Positions 28,037-39,086 of a stretch of 64,000 nucleotides of DNA are shown here, piece after piece; positions within the stretch are counted from its first letter, which is position 1; the number at the start of each line of letters is the position of its first letter. The stretch lies in the NCBI GenBank assembly GCA_043739785.1, contig JAYUDN010000001.1, positions 129,741-193,740 of the forward strand. Reading direction: 5' to 3'. The position numbers were made by a program, and so were the translations under genes. Below the pieces are notes generated by a model. That model was not told the DNA's origin. It saw nothing but the letters and a program-made list of their open reading frames with translations, and made no database searches. The stretch comes from JAYUDN01 sp043739785. GTDB taxonomy: Bacteria; Patescibacteriota; Gracilibacteria; BD1-5; UBA2023.

Positions 28037-28259
28037 AGTTGTAGTATATCCGAATTTTTCAGAGAATGCAAGAATTATGGATGGCATATGTCATACTCAT
28101 CTGCATACAATGAACGCTTCTTCATCCTGACGAAAGAAGGATCCAAAGTAGGAGAAACATGGATTCTTCCCCTGTAACACCTTCAGGGGCAGAATAACGA
28201 AAAAAGCTTTATTAAGAGAATCTTTCACAATTGGTTGAGGTCCAGGTTATTGTATGATT

Positions 28260-28874
28260 CTACTCTGCATGTCCATGAGAAAACATTTCTTTGAGAGCGT
28301 CCCAGAGTCACCCTTCGACATTGGCACTACAACTTGCTGGATCTGCCTTGGTATTGTAGAGACTGGCTTCACTCGAAACCTTCGGAAAGATAGATGCTAT
28401 CACATCTTTTTCACTTCCAGTCCCATACCAGATAAGGAGACGATCTTCACTCGCAACCGGTCGATCGTGGGGGTTATCAATAATCTTACCATTCAGTATG
28501 TAGTAGAGGTTTTTCCCGCTTCCTGAGAGGTACATTTTCCTGAAATCATCGACAAGGTATCCACTCCCGAAGTTCCAGTAGAGGTTCGAGAAGAGGTCTC
28601 CCCACGTAGAAGCAGCCATATGAACATGGACGAGATCTCATTTCCCTTCATGAAGGTGGATACGATCTGTTGGAAGTACTCATGATTGAATATTACAGCG
28701 CGTGACTTCTTCCATGTATTGACTTCCACTGAAGTCCCACTGCTTTCCATCGATATATACGGCCATATTCGCGTGATAATGGACGACGTAGGCTTTCGGA
28801 AGGAAAAAGTAAGCCAGTATGACTCCAGCGAAAATCAGAAAGAGAGAAGCTAAGAGGGCGAAGAAGGATTTCAT
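28260..28874 (-). CDS. Membrane-anchored extracytoplasmic protein, His-rich site
   Basis: 204 residues. One N-terminal hydrophobic anchor (about 3-24), then a soluble domain with VVHYHANMAVYIDGKQWDFS, RIHLHEGKGDLVHVHMAASTW and a late FSHGHAE. The HxH-rich edge strands suggest a metal-binding site. Two conserved-looking Cys (TRCNIQ, ASCSAN). Three TGA glycines. I recall this HANxxVYIDGxxxDFS pattern in uncharacterised CPR membrane proteins but can give no function. Confidence 0.7.
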
Positions 28875-28959
28875 GTGAAGGTAGTAGAAGTTAATGGTAT
28901 GTTGGGTTTTTAGTATTCTCGGTAGAACCAAGGCATATTTTCAGAAAATTCGACTCTGC

Positions 28960-29331
28960 TTATTCTATCGCCTGTACCATGACTTCTAGACAGGCGACGG
29001 TCGCCCATATCATGAGGATGAGTCGAGTTTCAGGAATATCGAGGATATAGAGTCCGAGCGTTGCGAGCCCTCCGAGGCTTATGAGGATAGACTGCCGAAG
29101 GCTGGCATTCATGGTCGAGAGCTGTATATCTCCACGGTAGTACACTTTTTTTATAAAGAAAATAAAGAACGTCAGGAGGCTCGAACTCGCAAGAAAGACA
29201 GAAACTCCCATCAGTGAAAAAGCCAGCGTCATGCTGCTTTCCGGGTTCATAAAATTCACGAGCAGAGTCGCAGAAGAAACACTCGTAATCAGGATTATGA
29301 GCAGGATAAATGCGTAGAGGCGAATCGTCAT
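28960..29331 (-). CDS. Polytopic membrane protein, unknown
   Basis: 123 residues with four hydrophobic segments: about 4-28, 34-58, 82-100 and 104-120. Polar loops carry a Lys/Tyr/Arg-rich patch (KKVYYRGD) after the second segment. No TGA needed. No family recognised. It is divergent from the next rightward gene. Confidence 0.65.
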   Translation of the reverse strand: MTIRLYAFILLIILITSVSSATLLVNFMNPESSMTLAFSLMGVSVFLASSSLLTFFIFFIKKVYYRGDIQLSTMNASLRQSILISLGGLATLGLYILDIPETRLILMIWATVACLEVMVQAIE

Positions 29332-29389
29332 CTTGACAAAGCGTTAACAAAGTGATACAATGCATTCATTATATGTAAAAACCCCGAAT

Positions 29390-29878
29390 ATGAAAGATTT
29401 TTTCTCCGAATTCCATAAACACAGTCGTCCGCAGTGGGCATTGAGTGTCGTATTTGCACTCTTACTTTCGGTAGGAACTGTCGGACTTCTCCTTACGGGT
29501 TCGACCGGACTTCAAGCGGATGTCAGCAAGAGTGGAAATGCTCAGTATTGAGCAGACCTCATGCTCAAGCTCACCGAAGGGAAGTGAGATATTCTTTTTG
29601 GATCGGATGCTTCCGAAGTAGACATGGTTCGACTCACCATTCTCTGAGACCCAGAGCGGTTTACGACACTTTCCTCTGCAGATACCAATGTTCAGATTTC
29701 GAAAGGACTTCCAGGGATCTATACGGTCCAGATTGATATGAAAAAATCTTCTCTTCACCCAGGACAAACCCTCGCCCACTTTATGACTTCGACCCTTTCC
29801 GGTTCTCGATTGACCATGACGGATACCGATTTTGTCAGCGGAAGTGGTGTGTATAATCTTACCAACCAGGTACAGTAG
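29390..29878 (+). CDS. Signal-anchored surface protein, unknown
   Basis: 162 residues. Hydrophobic anchor at about 18-39 (LSVVFALLLSVGTVGLLL), then an extracellular beta-rich domain: DMVRLTILGDPERF, PGIYTVQIDMKKSSLHPGQTLAHF, TMTDTDFVSGSGVYNLTNQ. The strand pattern resembles cohesin-like or big-type surface domains, without a firm match. Three TGA glycines. An ATG 30 bases upstream is in frame but adds no hydrophobic sequence. Confidence 0.65.
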
Positions 29879-29963
29879 AAGAGGAATATATATTGATAAT
29901 GATTTTCGTCGAAGCCTTCTTGTTATTTAAACTCTAGATTCCTTTTCTTCGAAAAATCAATAC

Positions 29964-29990
29964 AATCCGCTCACTTTGAGCGGATTTTTT
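29964..29990 (+). terminator. Rho-independent terminator
   Basis: AATCCGCTCA-CTT-TGAGCGGATT followed by T6, a textbook intrinsic terminator between the surface protein and the methyltransferase gene. Confidence 0.85.
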
Positions 29991-30001
29991 ACTTCAACAT
30001 T

Positions 30002-31546
30002 ATGAAAAAACACGAAATTCTTGAAAATATACGCATCGATAAACTGATCTATGGAGGTTTAGGACTTGCAACGGCGCCTGATGGGATGAAGGTGATGGTT
30101 TCCGGAGGAGCCATTCCTGAGAGCATAGTGGATCTTCGTATTACCCGAGCTCATAAGAATCGTTACGAAGCTCAGATTCTACGTACCGTGAAGCGTTCCC
30201 CTTTCGAGCAGGATCTGCCACCAGGTTGGCAGATCTACGGAGGGTGTAAGTGGCTTCAGATTCCCTATGAAAAGCAACTCGAGATCAAAGAGTCTCAGAT
30301 ACGAGAAGCATTCCATGTACTCAAATCATATACTGAAGATACCATATTTCATCCGATTACCCCATCGCCTGAGCAGATTGCTTACCGCAATAAGGTCGAG
30401 TTTTCCTGGGGGAAATATATTTCTGATCGAGAGGGGGTTCACGATGAATTTCGTTTTGGATTCCATGCGCCTGCTCAGTTTGATCGCATTATTGATTGTG
30501 AGTATTGCGTACTGGCTGATGAAGAGACCAATACGATTTTTCGCAAGATAGATGCTTTTTCGAGGAATTCCGGATATTCGACCTATGACCCGAAAACAGG
30601 TATTGGCTTCTGGAGGCATCTCGTCGTACGAAAAGCTAAGAAAACCGATGAGATCATGCTCCTCTGGAGTGTGAATACTGCCTTTCAGACTGAAAAGTGA
30701 GTAGTAAAAAACGAAAAAAATGGCATCATCTCCGAGATTACTCGATTTTCGACTTCCCTTGCTCAAGAATTTCCTCATATTGTTTCGGTGTATATTCTTC
30801 ATAATACCGGAAGAGCGGATATCGTGACTGGAGAGGAAATGCTTATTTTCGGGAAGGCATCGATTACCGAAGAGCTGCTTGGAAAGACGTTCGAGATTCA
30901 GCCAAAGAGTTTTTTCCAGACCAACTCTCTCGGAGCTGAGAAGCTCTACCAGATGGTTATTGATCTCCTGGTCGAGGATGAGACACGACCATCATCTTGA
31001 GAAAGAGATAACACACTCCTTGATCTCTACGGAGGAACGGGAACGATCGGACTCCTCCTCGCGAATGCCTTCAAAAAGGTCTACTCAGTCGAACTCGTCT
31101 CGAGTGCGAGCGAAGATGGAAAGAAAAATGCACTTCGAAATAACGTGGATAATATCGAGTTTATCAATGAAAAGACAGAAGATTTCCTTCCAAAATTTTT
31201 GAGTTCATTAGCGAAACCAGAATCATGAGAAAAGATAACACTTATTGTCGATCCTCCTCGAGACGGGATGCATCCGAAGGCCTGTGCTGATCTTTTGAAA
31301 TTCTCAGCCGATACTGTTATCTATGTGAGCTGTAACCCTTCGACCCTGGTACGAGACCTCGCGATTCTCCTTGGGAAAAATGGTGAAAAATGAGAGAACG
31401 AGATGAGTCAAGGAGGAAAGGATGATCCAAAAATCGCAGATGCTCAAACTCTAAAACACCAGTATATCATTACGGATATTATGCCCATGGATATGTTTCC
31501 TCATACGCATCATATCGAGACCGTAGTAAAACTGGTAAAATCATAA
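30002..31546 (+). CDS. RlmD/TrmA-family 23S rRNA or tRNA (uracil-5-)-methyltransferase
   Basis: 514 residues. N-terminal TRAM domain (about 8-62, [17 protein letters not shown]), a central domain, and a SAM domain with [16 protein letters not shown] (motif I), [12 protein letters not shown] (motif IV) and [13 protein letters not shown], whose Cys is the nucleophile that attacks uracil C6. Four TGA glycines, one inside [13 protein letters not shown]. The [4Fe-4S] cysteines of classic RlmD are not all present (only GGCKW and DCEYC), so it may belong to a cluster-free branch. Exact target base unknown. Confidence 0.9.
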
Positions 31547-31604
31547 AGGAGTATTTGGTTCTATTATATCAAATACCCCTTTATTCTTAGTTATATTATA
31601 TTTT

Positions 31605-32156
31605 CTAATTTGCCATTTTTTTTAAATACTCTGGCAACCAATGCATCAAAGTTATACCTGAAACTTTTTTTACTTCCGTTCCTTCTTGATCTGTTGGCAT
31701 TTCAACTAGAGTTTTCGGAAGTGCACGAATCATTGCCTTGAAAGCATCTTCTCCACCAAGCATTGTAAAGATAACTTCTCTTGCGTCAGAATCAATCATT
31801 CTTGGTAAACTTTCACCAAGTTCTATTAAATTGCCCATTTCTGCATTCACTGTTTTTCTTGCTGAAATAACCAACTCTTTCGGCACATAATTATTTTGAA
31901 CTACAGCCTGAGCGTATGCCTTCATAGCATCAACGAAATGAAGTTTATCTAATAATGAAAGGATTCGGGCCTTCTCTTTTGCTGATTCTTCAGATGTAAA
32001 TTTTGGAATAATTGCTTCATCCAATCTTGATAGTTTCGCACGAGTAGGGGCAGTAACTCGACCTTTATCAAGGGAGGGTGATATTGTTGGTCATATTAGA
32101 GAGTCCCTAGATGCACCTGGCCTATCTATATCATAATAAATATTGATTTTTAACAT
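31605..32156 (-). CDS. Hypothetical cytoplasmic protein
   Basis: 183 residues with one TGA glycine near residue 23. The N-terminus is polar (RPGASRDSLIGPTISPSLDKGR), the rest helical: EKARILSLLDKLHFVDAMKAYAQAVV, ELVISARKTVNAEMGNLIELGE, and AFKAMIRALPKTLVEMP. No signal peptide, membrane segment or known motif. Convergent with the methyltransferase gene. Confidence 0.65.
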
Positions 32157-32377
32157 ATTATGCAAGTTAGAAATATTATTTCTCCAGCAGAATAACACAT
32201 TCGCCACCACCTGTCAATTTTTAAAAAACTATTCTATAATAACTTTGAGAGAACTCTTACCCTTTAGGAGGGTAAGAGTTGAAACATTTTATTGCCTTCC
32301 AGCAGGGAAAGTAAGCATTTCCATTTATAAGTAAGAGATTGAACAAACCCCATGACTTTAGACTGAGATAGTTTTTA

Positions 32378-32815
32378 TTATTTTGTTGTGCCTTCACTGG
32401 CACATCCTTTTAGGGTATCGGCCCCGACAAGGACGGTTGCGGTATATGGATATTTGGTATTACTCATTCCATCACTACATGCTTCCTTTTTCAGAGTAAT
32501 AAAAAACTCACCCTTGGCATCCTTGATGATGGTCATACCATCTTGAGTGGTTTGACGCGTTTCATAGGTTTTGGTAATTGTGTCAGTTTCACCGGGAGTG
32601 CTGTATGTGACTGAAGAAGGAGTTATCTTCGCACTCCAAAATGGCTCCGTCCCATTGGCTGAGAACGATCATCCACCTTGGGCTGGAGCGAGTACGATCC
32701 CCGTAGCATCGAGTGCTACCTTTGGATAAGGGGTTTCGATTTGAGTGGTCGTATTTCCTCACCAGGTACAAGATGATAAGAAGAGGAGAGAAGCGGCCAA
32801 GAAAATATTTTTCAT
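32378..32815 (-). CDS. Lipoprotein with COG3650-like domain
   Basis: 145 residues. Signal peptide with lipobox LSSC (Cys16), then GGSFSANGTEPFWSAKI, a middle strand region and EACSDGMSNTKYPYTATVLVGADTLKGCAS. The EPFW..CxDGMS..YPY..L.GC pattern is that of the COG3650/HslJ-neighbour family of small envelope lipoproteins of unknown function; the two Cys probably form a disulfide. TGA codes Gly19 and Gly44-45. Confidence 0.75.
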
Positions 32816-32868
32816 AATAAAACGATAAGAAGTACAGGTATAGTACGTTTTTTCTTCGAGAAACAAAA

Positions 32869-34068
32869 TTATTTTACCACGATAGAGAAGTTCGTTCCCT
32901 TTCCTATCTCACTAGAGACCGAGATCTTCCAGCCATAGAGTCGGATGATCCGGTCGACGATGGCAAGACCGATTCCACTTCCTTCGTACTTTCCACTTCG
33001 GTCTACTCGGAAAAATCGATCAAATATTTTTTTCCTATTTTCCTCCGTCATCCCGATTCCGGTATCTTTTATACTGAGAGTGCCCGACACATAGGAGACT
33101 TCTATAGAGCCACCAATGCTATTGTACCTTATGGCATTTTCGACAAGGTTGGAGAAGAGGATCGAAAAATGTTTCCTATCGATCGAAATTTTTGTTGTTT
33201 TTGGGACTTTGATTTCGAGGGATATTTTCTTATCATCTATTTCTTTTCGGAACAATTCGACGATCTCTTCGATCGATTCCAAGAGTGGGATTGGGCTTTT
33301 GATTTTTGGAAGGGTGATACGGGTGAGCTCGAGGAGTCCGTCAAGGGAGTCTCCCATAGAGCCGATCGCTTTGATGCTCGTCTCGATGATATCTTCCTCG
33401 GGCTTCTTGCTATCGCGAAGGATCTGGAGATTCCCGGAAATTATAGCAAGGGGAGTTTTGAGCTCATGGCCAGCATCATTGATAAAGTGAGCCATCGCGT
33501 CCATATTTTCCACTACTGGCTTCAGTGTCTGTCGTACAAAGTAGCGTCCCATAAGCCAGAATGGTAGAAGAATCAGTATATCCATCGCGAGGAATCTCAG
33601 AATATCTCGGAAAATATCTTCGACCGGATATCCTCATCTTCCGATAAAAACACGATACTGAAGATCATTTTTGGGATTCGTTACCTTTCGCATGAGCATA
33701 CCATTCATAGAGTACGTTCCACCCGTAGAAATCGAAAGGAGAGTATCCTTATCGATCAGTTCATCGACTTCTGAGTTCTCATCCGTTCCCACGAGTCGAT
33801 TTTCGAGGATATTTCCACTATTATCGATGATAATAAATCCAATCCCAAGCTGGGGTCTCGGTCCGTGCATACGAGCCATATCAGTCGACTCTTTTTTTGC
33901 TGACATTCGCATAATCGCTGAGTCAAAAACATCATTCTGGAATCGATTCTCGAGGATAATACGACTCGTGATAAAAAATCATTCAAAAAAGAGAAGAAAA
34001 ATAAAGGCTCACCCGACAAAAAGGGTGACAAGACTGCGTTCGGTAGAGGAGAGGGAACTCGGAGACAT
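32869..34068 (-). CDS. Sensor histidine kinase
   Basis: 399 residues. TM1 about 14-38, an extracellular sensor of about 115 residues (HGPRPQLGIGFIIIDNSG), TM2 about 160-178, then HisKA with INDAGHELKTPLA (phospho-His near 201), N box SNLVENAIRYNS, G1 KDTGIGMT, F box and G2 GSGIGLAIVDR. Three TGA glycines, one of them in TM1. Translated 191 bases after its partner response regulator. With GTAAGA-type repeats before this operon and others, it likely senses envelope stress. Confidence 0.93.
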
Positions 34069-34258
34069 AATAAGGGTGTTTGAATTTAGTAAGGGAGGAT
34101 AGATACAGCCGATGATTCACTATAAGTTTATTCTTCCTAATATATGAAAAATACTCATTTTTCATATAGAGATCACGGAATCTGGTTCCAAAGGGACATT
34201 TACGTCCAGAAACATAGGAGATATGTCTTTCAAAACTTTTAATGAATAATCCAAGTTA

Positions 34259-34924
34259 TTAGAGTCAAGTATTGAGAATATATCCATATCCCTTGCGAGT
34301 TTCGATACAGTTCGGTATTTTTTTCCTGAGGTATCCGATGTAGACTTCTACGATTTTCTGATCCTCGAAGGCGTCATAATGTCCCCAGATTTTTTCTGCG
34401 AGTTCCTGTTTCGGGATGATTTTTTCATTGTTTTCTACAAAGTAGAGAAAGAGTTCATATTCCCGTTTCGAGAGGTCGATAGGCTTGTCTCGAAGGTGTA
34501 CTGTATGGTGTTTTTTGTTGACTTTGAGCGATCCTACCTCGATAATCTCGGTTCCTTTATGCGTATTGTCTCTTCTTGAGAGGGCTCGTATCCGAGCGAC
34601 GAGTTCTCGATAGTCACAGGGTTTCGAGAGGTAGTCATCAGCACCATAATCGAGTCCCGCGACTACATCATCACGAGTTCCTCTGGAGGTGAGCATGATA
34701 ATCGGAGTCGTTTTTCCTTCGCTTCGAAGACGCCGACATATTTCGATACCATCGTATCCCGGGAGCTCGATATCAAGTATTATCACATCATAATTATTAT
34801 TGACCGCCTCCATATACCCCTCAGTTCCATGGGTCCTGAGGGTACATTGTATATCCTCATTGGCGAGGTAACGAGTGACGGTCTGTGCGAGTGCGATGTT
34901 GTCTTCTATAAGGAGTGTATGCAT
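34259..34924 (-). CDS. OmpR/PhoB-family response regulator
   Basis: 221 residues. Receiver domain: IEDN acidic pair, phospho-acceptor Asp51 in VIILDIELPG, Thr/Ser in MLTSRG, Lys in LSKPCDY. A winged-helix effector follows: DLSKREYELFLYFVENNEKII and DQKIVEVYIGYLRKKI, ending KGYGYILNTGL where Gly is TGA. Such regulators bind direct repeats with an 11-bp period, exactly the spacing of the GTAAGA repeats found upstream of this gene and of three others. Start at 34924 (MHTLLIEDN); an ATG 39 bases earlier is possible. Confidence 0.94.
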
Positions 34925-35060
34925 AGGAGGAAGTGTAGGTAGTAAAGAAATTTTTGAAATCATATATCTGAATAGATAATGATTCCTGACTTGATTATTT
35001 TAGATTGAGTATACTAGGGTTTTGATAGAATCCTAATCCTAGTTATTATAGTACATACAA

Positions 35061-35077
35061 GTAAGAGTTTAGTAAGA
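35061..35077. promoter_or_regulatory. GTAAGA direct repeat upstream of the two-component operon
   Basis: GTAAGA-GTTTA-GTAAGA, an 11-bp-period direct repeat 137 bases before the response regulator start. Same pattern as at 35862, 35952, 38724 and 50996; probable binding site of the adjacent OmpR-type regulator (autoregulation). Confidence 0.65.
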
Positions 35078-35084
35078 AAATAAA

Positions 35085-35113
35085 AATACCCGCCTTCCCG
35101 GACGGATATTTTT
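35085..35113 (-). terminator. Terminator of the Spy-like gene
   Basis: Read leftward, AATATCCGTC and GGCGGGTATT pair around a short loop and run into T-rich sequence, just after the stop of the Spy-like gene. Confidence 0.55.
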
Positions 35114-35147
35114 ACTCTTTTTTCTCTTCACTCTTGGTTATAAAATA

Positions 35148-35729
35148 TTATGGAGTAGGTGGGCTTTGAGAATTCATCATATTCATATGATTACCTCTCA
35201 TGCCTCATTTGCCACCCATTTTTGGCATACTATCGAGAAGCGCTTGTTCATCAGCCGTGAGTGCGGTGCCAGCTTGTTTCTTCTCGAAGATAAGTTTCAT
35301 CTGGTCCATCTTGGCTTTCATAGCTACTTCCTGAACTTTACGATCAGCGCGTTCCTTGATAATCGTCTGTCTGAGGGTTTCCTCATCAGCCGTGAGAGCA
35401 GTTCCGGCGAGGAGCTTATCTATGACAGCCTCATGAGCTGTTCGAGTTGCTTCCATTTCGGTTCGTTTCTTCTCGAGGAATGCTTTTTTCTCAGTATCGG
35501 AGAGTGCATTGAATGCCGTCTTTTCTGCATCGGTCATTGTGGAGAATCCTGGTCCACCGAGAGGCGAACCTCCTCGATGTCATCGTCACTCCATTATTCC
35601 CATTTTGCTCGAGAACATCTTCCCGGCTTTCGTTCCTGGGGATGACGTTCCTGTTGCTGCGAAGGTCGAAGCAACCAGGACCGTCAGTCCAGTGACAATA
35701 GCGGATCAGATAAGAATTGATTTTTTCAT
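35148..35729 (-). CDS. Spy/CpxP-like periplasmic-type protein
   Basis: 193 residues. Signal peptide about 1-27 (LIGSAIVTGLTVLVASTFA), a Gly/Met-rich linker (SKMGIMEGRGHRGG), then a helical region with two LTADE repeats (AGTALTADEETLRQTI and AGTALTADEQALLDSM), the LTxxQ-type hallmark of Spy/CpxP stress chaperones, and a Met-rich tail. TGA supplies several linker glycines. Spy proteins are typically induced by envelope-stress two-component systems; two GTAAGA direct repeats lie upstream. Confidence 0.75.
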
Positions 35730-35861
35730 AGGTATAAGGGGTTAAAAACTAAAGTCAGCTTCTATAGATGATGAATAATGAGATATTGGTTTGCTAGCAA
35801 AACCACTCTTTGATTCTATCATCTAGTAACAAGTGTTACGAAGAGAGTATACTTTCGGGAA

Positions 35862-35878
35862 GTAAGTGAACCGTAAGA
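35862..35878. promoter_or_regulatory. GTAAGA-type direct repeat upstream of the Spy-like gene (proximal)
   Basis: GTAAGT-GAACC-GTAAGA, 133 bases before the Spy-like start. A GTAAC-AAGT-GTTAC inverted repeat lies near 35826. Confidence 0.6.
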
Positions 35879-35951
35879 ATTTTCTGGGTTTCCTTCCACG
35901 AGCAAGTATGTGGTCTTCGTAATGTTACAATAGTTAGTATACCAGGAAAGA

Positions 35952-35968
35952 GTAAGAATGAGGTAAGT
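35952..35968. promoter_or_regulatory. GTAAGA-type direct repeat upstream of the Spy-like gene (distal)
   Basis: GTAAGA-ATGAG-GTAAGT, 90 bases from the proximal copy, with the same 11-bp period. Confidence 0.6.
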
Positions 35969-36011
35969 TAGGAATTTGAGAATCGGTATTCTCGAAACGA
36001 CATAAATTTCC

Positions 36012-36875
36012 CTACTCAATACCGAGTTTGAGATTGGCCGGAAGCGCTACATCGAGATATTTCGGATAGGGGAGATGGAGATTCGCCATCGTTTCCTTGA
36101 AGTCTTCAACCGTCGTCTCTCCACGAATACGAGTATTGTAGGCTTTCTCTTCACCGACCGTACTCATCGTTTGCCCAGTGTAGTCGTGACCAGGGAATAT
36201 CCGAGTCTCATCCGGGAGGGTATAGATTTTTTCTTTGATGGAGTGATAGAGCTCTACTGCAGAACCTCACTGGAAGTCAGTGCGACCGGTTTTTCTAATC
36301 AGGAGAGCATCTCCCGTAAATATCATAGGAGTTTCTGAAAAACTGCGAATTTCAGCGCACCCCAGAGTGGCTTCTCTTTTTTCTTCGAAAAAATTCACCT
36401 TCTCAGTTGCAGATTTTTCTTGTTCATTTACATCTCAGTAAACTCACTTCGAAAAACCCTTACTTCCTTGAACTTCTTGTTTTTGAGAAACTCGAGTTGA
36501 ATCAATAAAAAATGAGGTGCACCCCTCTGTATGCCCAGGAGTCGCGAGCGCTTTCAGTTCGATATTTCCGAATTTGAGGATTTCTCAGTCTGCGAGGAGG
36601 ATATCAGGTTTTGCGATTCTTGCCGCGACTCCCATCGCTATTTTCGCTCCAGTTTTCGCTCTCAAGACCCCACTTCCCGTAATATGGTCGGCATGGATAT
36701 GGGTGTCGAGGATGTAGGTGAGATTCAGTCAGAGTTCACTCATGATTCTGAGGTCTCGTTCGACTTGATCTCGAACCGGATCGATAATACAGACCTTTCA
36801 CGATTGAGGGTCACCGATAATATACGTATAGGTCCAGGTTTTCTCATCGAAGAGTTGGCGAAAGAGGGGTTTCAT
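36012..36875 (-). CDS. ETHE1/persulfide-dioxygenase-like metallo-beta-lactamase-fold protein
   Basis: 287 residues. Metal-site motifs: THIHADH at 58-64, PGHTEGC at 113-119, TGDALLIRKTGRTDFQGG at about 187-204 and PGHDYTG near 228. The GRTDFQGG signature is specific to the ETHE1/Blh branch, which oxidises glutathione persulfide and works with rhodanese. A roughly 55-residue insertion (about 127-183, rich in Lys/Glu/Ser) separates the second and third motifs, absent from normal ETHE1. Seven TGA glycines. Third gene of the DUF2202-DUF2892 operon. Confidence 0.88.
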
Positions 36876-36927
36876 AAATAGAGAGTGAAGAAAGTAGATG
36901 ATTTTTCAATTCTTTTTTGTGATCCAC

Positions 36928-37827
36928 TTATCCTCTTTTGAGATAGACTTTCACAAAATTACTTTTGAGCTCGGCGGCTTTTGCAGAAATGGTTTCAAGG
37001 GTATTCTGTTCCGCGAGAGATCTTACCTCTTCGAGGATTTTACGGATGGCTTGGATTTCTTCATCATTGGCTTCTCCTTCGACAACACGGAGTTTCTCGT
37101 CGGCTATAATATATGCTTTTGCCACTCAGGCAGTATCTTTTTTATCTGCAGCATCGATCACATCTTCCATAACATCATGGAAGTCTACGAGTGAGATCGC
37201 GAGAAGAGAGAAATTATTTCTCTTGAGGATATCTTGGAAGATCGGACGGATCTTCTCGAACTCAAGGTGTGACCCGGTGAGGACACCTGTATATACTGCA
37301 TTCTTCTCTGATGAAATCATATTCGATATTTTCTCGAGGTCATTATTGAGATTCTTATCCGAACGGAGAGAGTAGGGATGATACGTGGTATATTTCGCGA
37401 GGAAAGTAGCATACTCACTCACAAGTGCATCATAATTCGCGATGGATTCAGCTCGTTTATCTTTCCCGGTATTGAAGAGCGTCTGTTTATAGAAGTTATT
37501 CATCTGGTTAAAGTCTTCGAGGAAGAATTTTTTCGTGAAAAATATACTCGCAAAACTTCATCCCACACTTACCAAGAGAAAGACAATCGTAAAAATAATC
37601 CAACAGATTCGAGGGATTTTCGCATCTTTCTTATATCAATTGATATGAAAAAGGCTATAAAGTGGGCAAAATCCTGATATTCCTGTGATGAGGAGGATTG
37701 TACTGAGGATAAAGAGCACTATCTGGACGGTCCCACCGAACCAGAAGAATCAGATGACAAAGAGAATGACTGACATCATAATCCTTCGAAGACGCTCGAC
37801 ACCACCAGTATTAGTAAGATTTTTCAT
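36928..37827 (-). CDS. DUF2892 membrane domain with a C-terminal helical domain
   Basis: 299 residues. N-terminal NTGGVERLRRIMMSVILFVIGFFWFGG and ITGISGFCPLYSLFHING are the DUF2892/YgaP-type transmembrane module (two membrane segments and the GFCPLYS motif). A third membrane segment (about 80-100) leads to a 190-residue soluble, mostly helical region of unknown fold that includes a heptad-like Glu/Lys-rich end. DUF2892 modules commonly join rhodanese or sulfur-transfer proteins, matching the neighbours. Five TGA glycines. Confidence 0.78.
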
Positions 37828-37857
37828 AGATAAAAGATTAGGAATAATTAATATTTT

Positions 37858-38661
37858 TTATCGGTTCATACCTCTCCCATGACCGTCACCATTTTGCTGC
37901 ATCATTCCACTACTTTCCTCGGTTCCATTCTCCATAGTACGATTTCCTTGTCCATTTCCCATGCCCATATTTTTTCCATACGTTGGAAGATTATTGGCCT
38001 TGAGAAGAACTGTCATTTTGAATTTTAGAGGTCCAGTGCTCTTGATTTCATCGGTAGTCATATACCGACTATAGTCTGTCGTGACGGAGTATCTATTATC
38101 TTGTGCTAGTCGGAGATATGCACGGAGGTGATTGAAACTCCCACCACCGATATTTTCGAATACCTGGCGGACATCGGTGTCTTCGATCTTCCGGTATTCT
38201 TCGACGAGGTGGTTTATATCGCCAGTTTCGATCATAACTCAGGCTTCGATCGCTCCTGAGAGACTCGAGTCCACCATCTTCGAAAGGGTATCATAAGTGC
38301 CGGAGTAGCTTCCATAGTCAGTGGGACGAGTGATACCACGAGCATCGAGAAGGCGACCGACTTGCAAGGAGTGCTTTTCCTCAGAGTTGATAATATTCAT
38401 AACTTCAGTGAACTGCGGATATCTCGCTACCATCTTTGTATAGATATCTTCAGCAAGTCGCTCTTCTGAGTAGGCATCTCGGAGGATAGTTGCGACGAGT
38501 GTCGGATCAGTCACTCGGGGGGTGTCTTGCAATTCTGCATTTCTTGAAACGGTCATCGAATCGGCAGGACGAGTCCCGCCAGATGCTTTACTCTGAACAT
38601 CAGAAAGGGTACAAGAAGTAAGGACGCAGACAACAATCGGGAGTAGTATGAGAGGGTTCAT
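37858..38661 (-). CDS. DUF2202 ferritin-like lipoprotein
   Basis: 267 residues. Lipobox LTSC (Cys17). The domain contains LRDAYSEERLAEDIYTKMV and INSEEKHSLQVGRLLDARGI, then LVEEYRKIEDTDVRQVFENIGGGSFNHLRAY: Glu/Glu..His and a second Glu..His set typical of DUF2202 di-iron helical bundles. The tail is Gly/Met/Asn-rich (GMGNGQGNRTM, MMQQNGDGHGRGM). One TGA glycine. First gene of an operon preceded by both a BigR-type palindrome and a GTAAGA repeat. Confidence 0.85.
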
Positions 38662-38679
38662 ATATGGAAAAGTTAGTTT

Positions 38680-38699
38680 ATATTACTAAAATGTAATAT
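38680..38699. promoter_or_regulatory. BigR/SqrR-type palindromic operator A
   Basis: ATATTAC-TAAAAT-GTAATAT, a perfect 7-bp inverted repeat 19 bases before the DUF2202 start. Same architecture as 39975, 45153 and 45180. Confidence 0.7.
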
Positions 38700-38723
38700 A
38701 CAAGGTAAGAATATCATATGTCG

Positions 38724-38740
38724 GTAAGAAAATAGTAAGA
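38724..38740. promoter_or_regulatory. GTAAGA direct repeat upstream of the DUF2202 operon
   Basis: GTAAGA-AAATA-GTAAGA with an additional GTAAGA at 38705-38710. Next to the BigR-type palindrome, suggesting dual control. Confidence 0.6.
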
Positions 38741-38748
38741 TTATCTTA

Positions 38749-39000
38749 CTAAGAGAGTCTGAGTTTTTCGACGAGTTTTCATTCTTTATGCATCGCATTG
38801 ATCGAGTCGAATCCTCAGAGACACTCATCTCAGAGGAATATCTGTGGGACGGTACGCATTCCTGATTTCTTTACGAGATCTCCGATGGTTTCCGGAGATG
38901 CGGTGATATCGATTTCTTGATACTTGGCACCTATAGAAGTGAGAAGGTTCTTAGCGAGGGTGCAATACGGACAGTAGTCTTTGGTATAAATGGTGAGCAT
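38749..39000 (-). CDS. Glutaredoxin
   Basis: 83 residues. YTKDYCPYCTLAKNLL holds the CPYC dithiol, RTVPQIFLGDECLGGFDSI the cis-Pro and glutathione-binding loop. Two of its glycines (LGDE, LGGFD) and GKL use TGA. A GrxC-type enzyme that reduces disulfides or glutathione mixed disulfides; probably last gene of the bigR-rhodanese-grx group. Confidence 0.93.
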
Positions 39001-39086
39001 AGGAAGTAATGAAGAATTAATAATGAATAATGAAGAATGAGGAAATTACGAATTACGAAAACCAACTATATTTTTATTGTTTTTTT

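Noticed and set aside
31999..32290. Hairpin AACTCTTACCC...GGGTAAGAGTT near 32251-32280 as terminator
   Set aside because: No T run follows on either strand, so it is not listed as a terminator.
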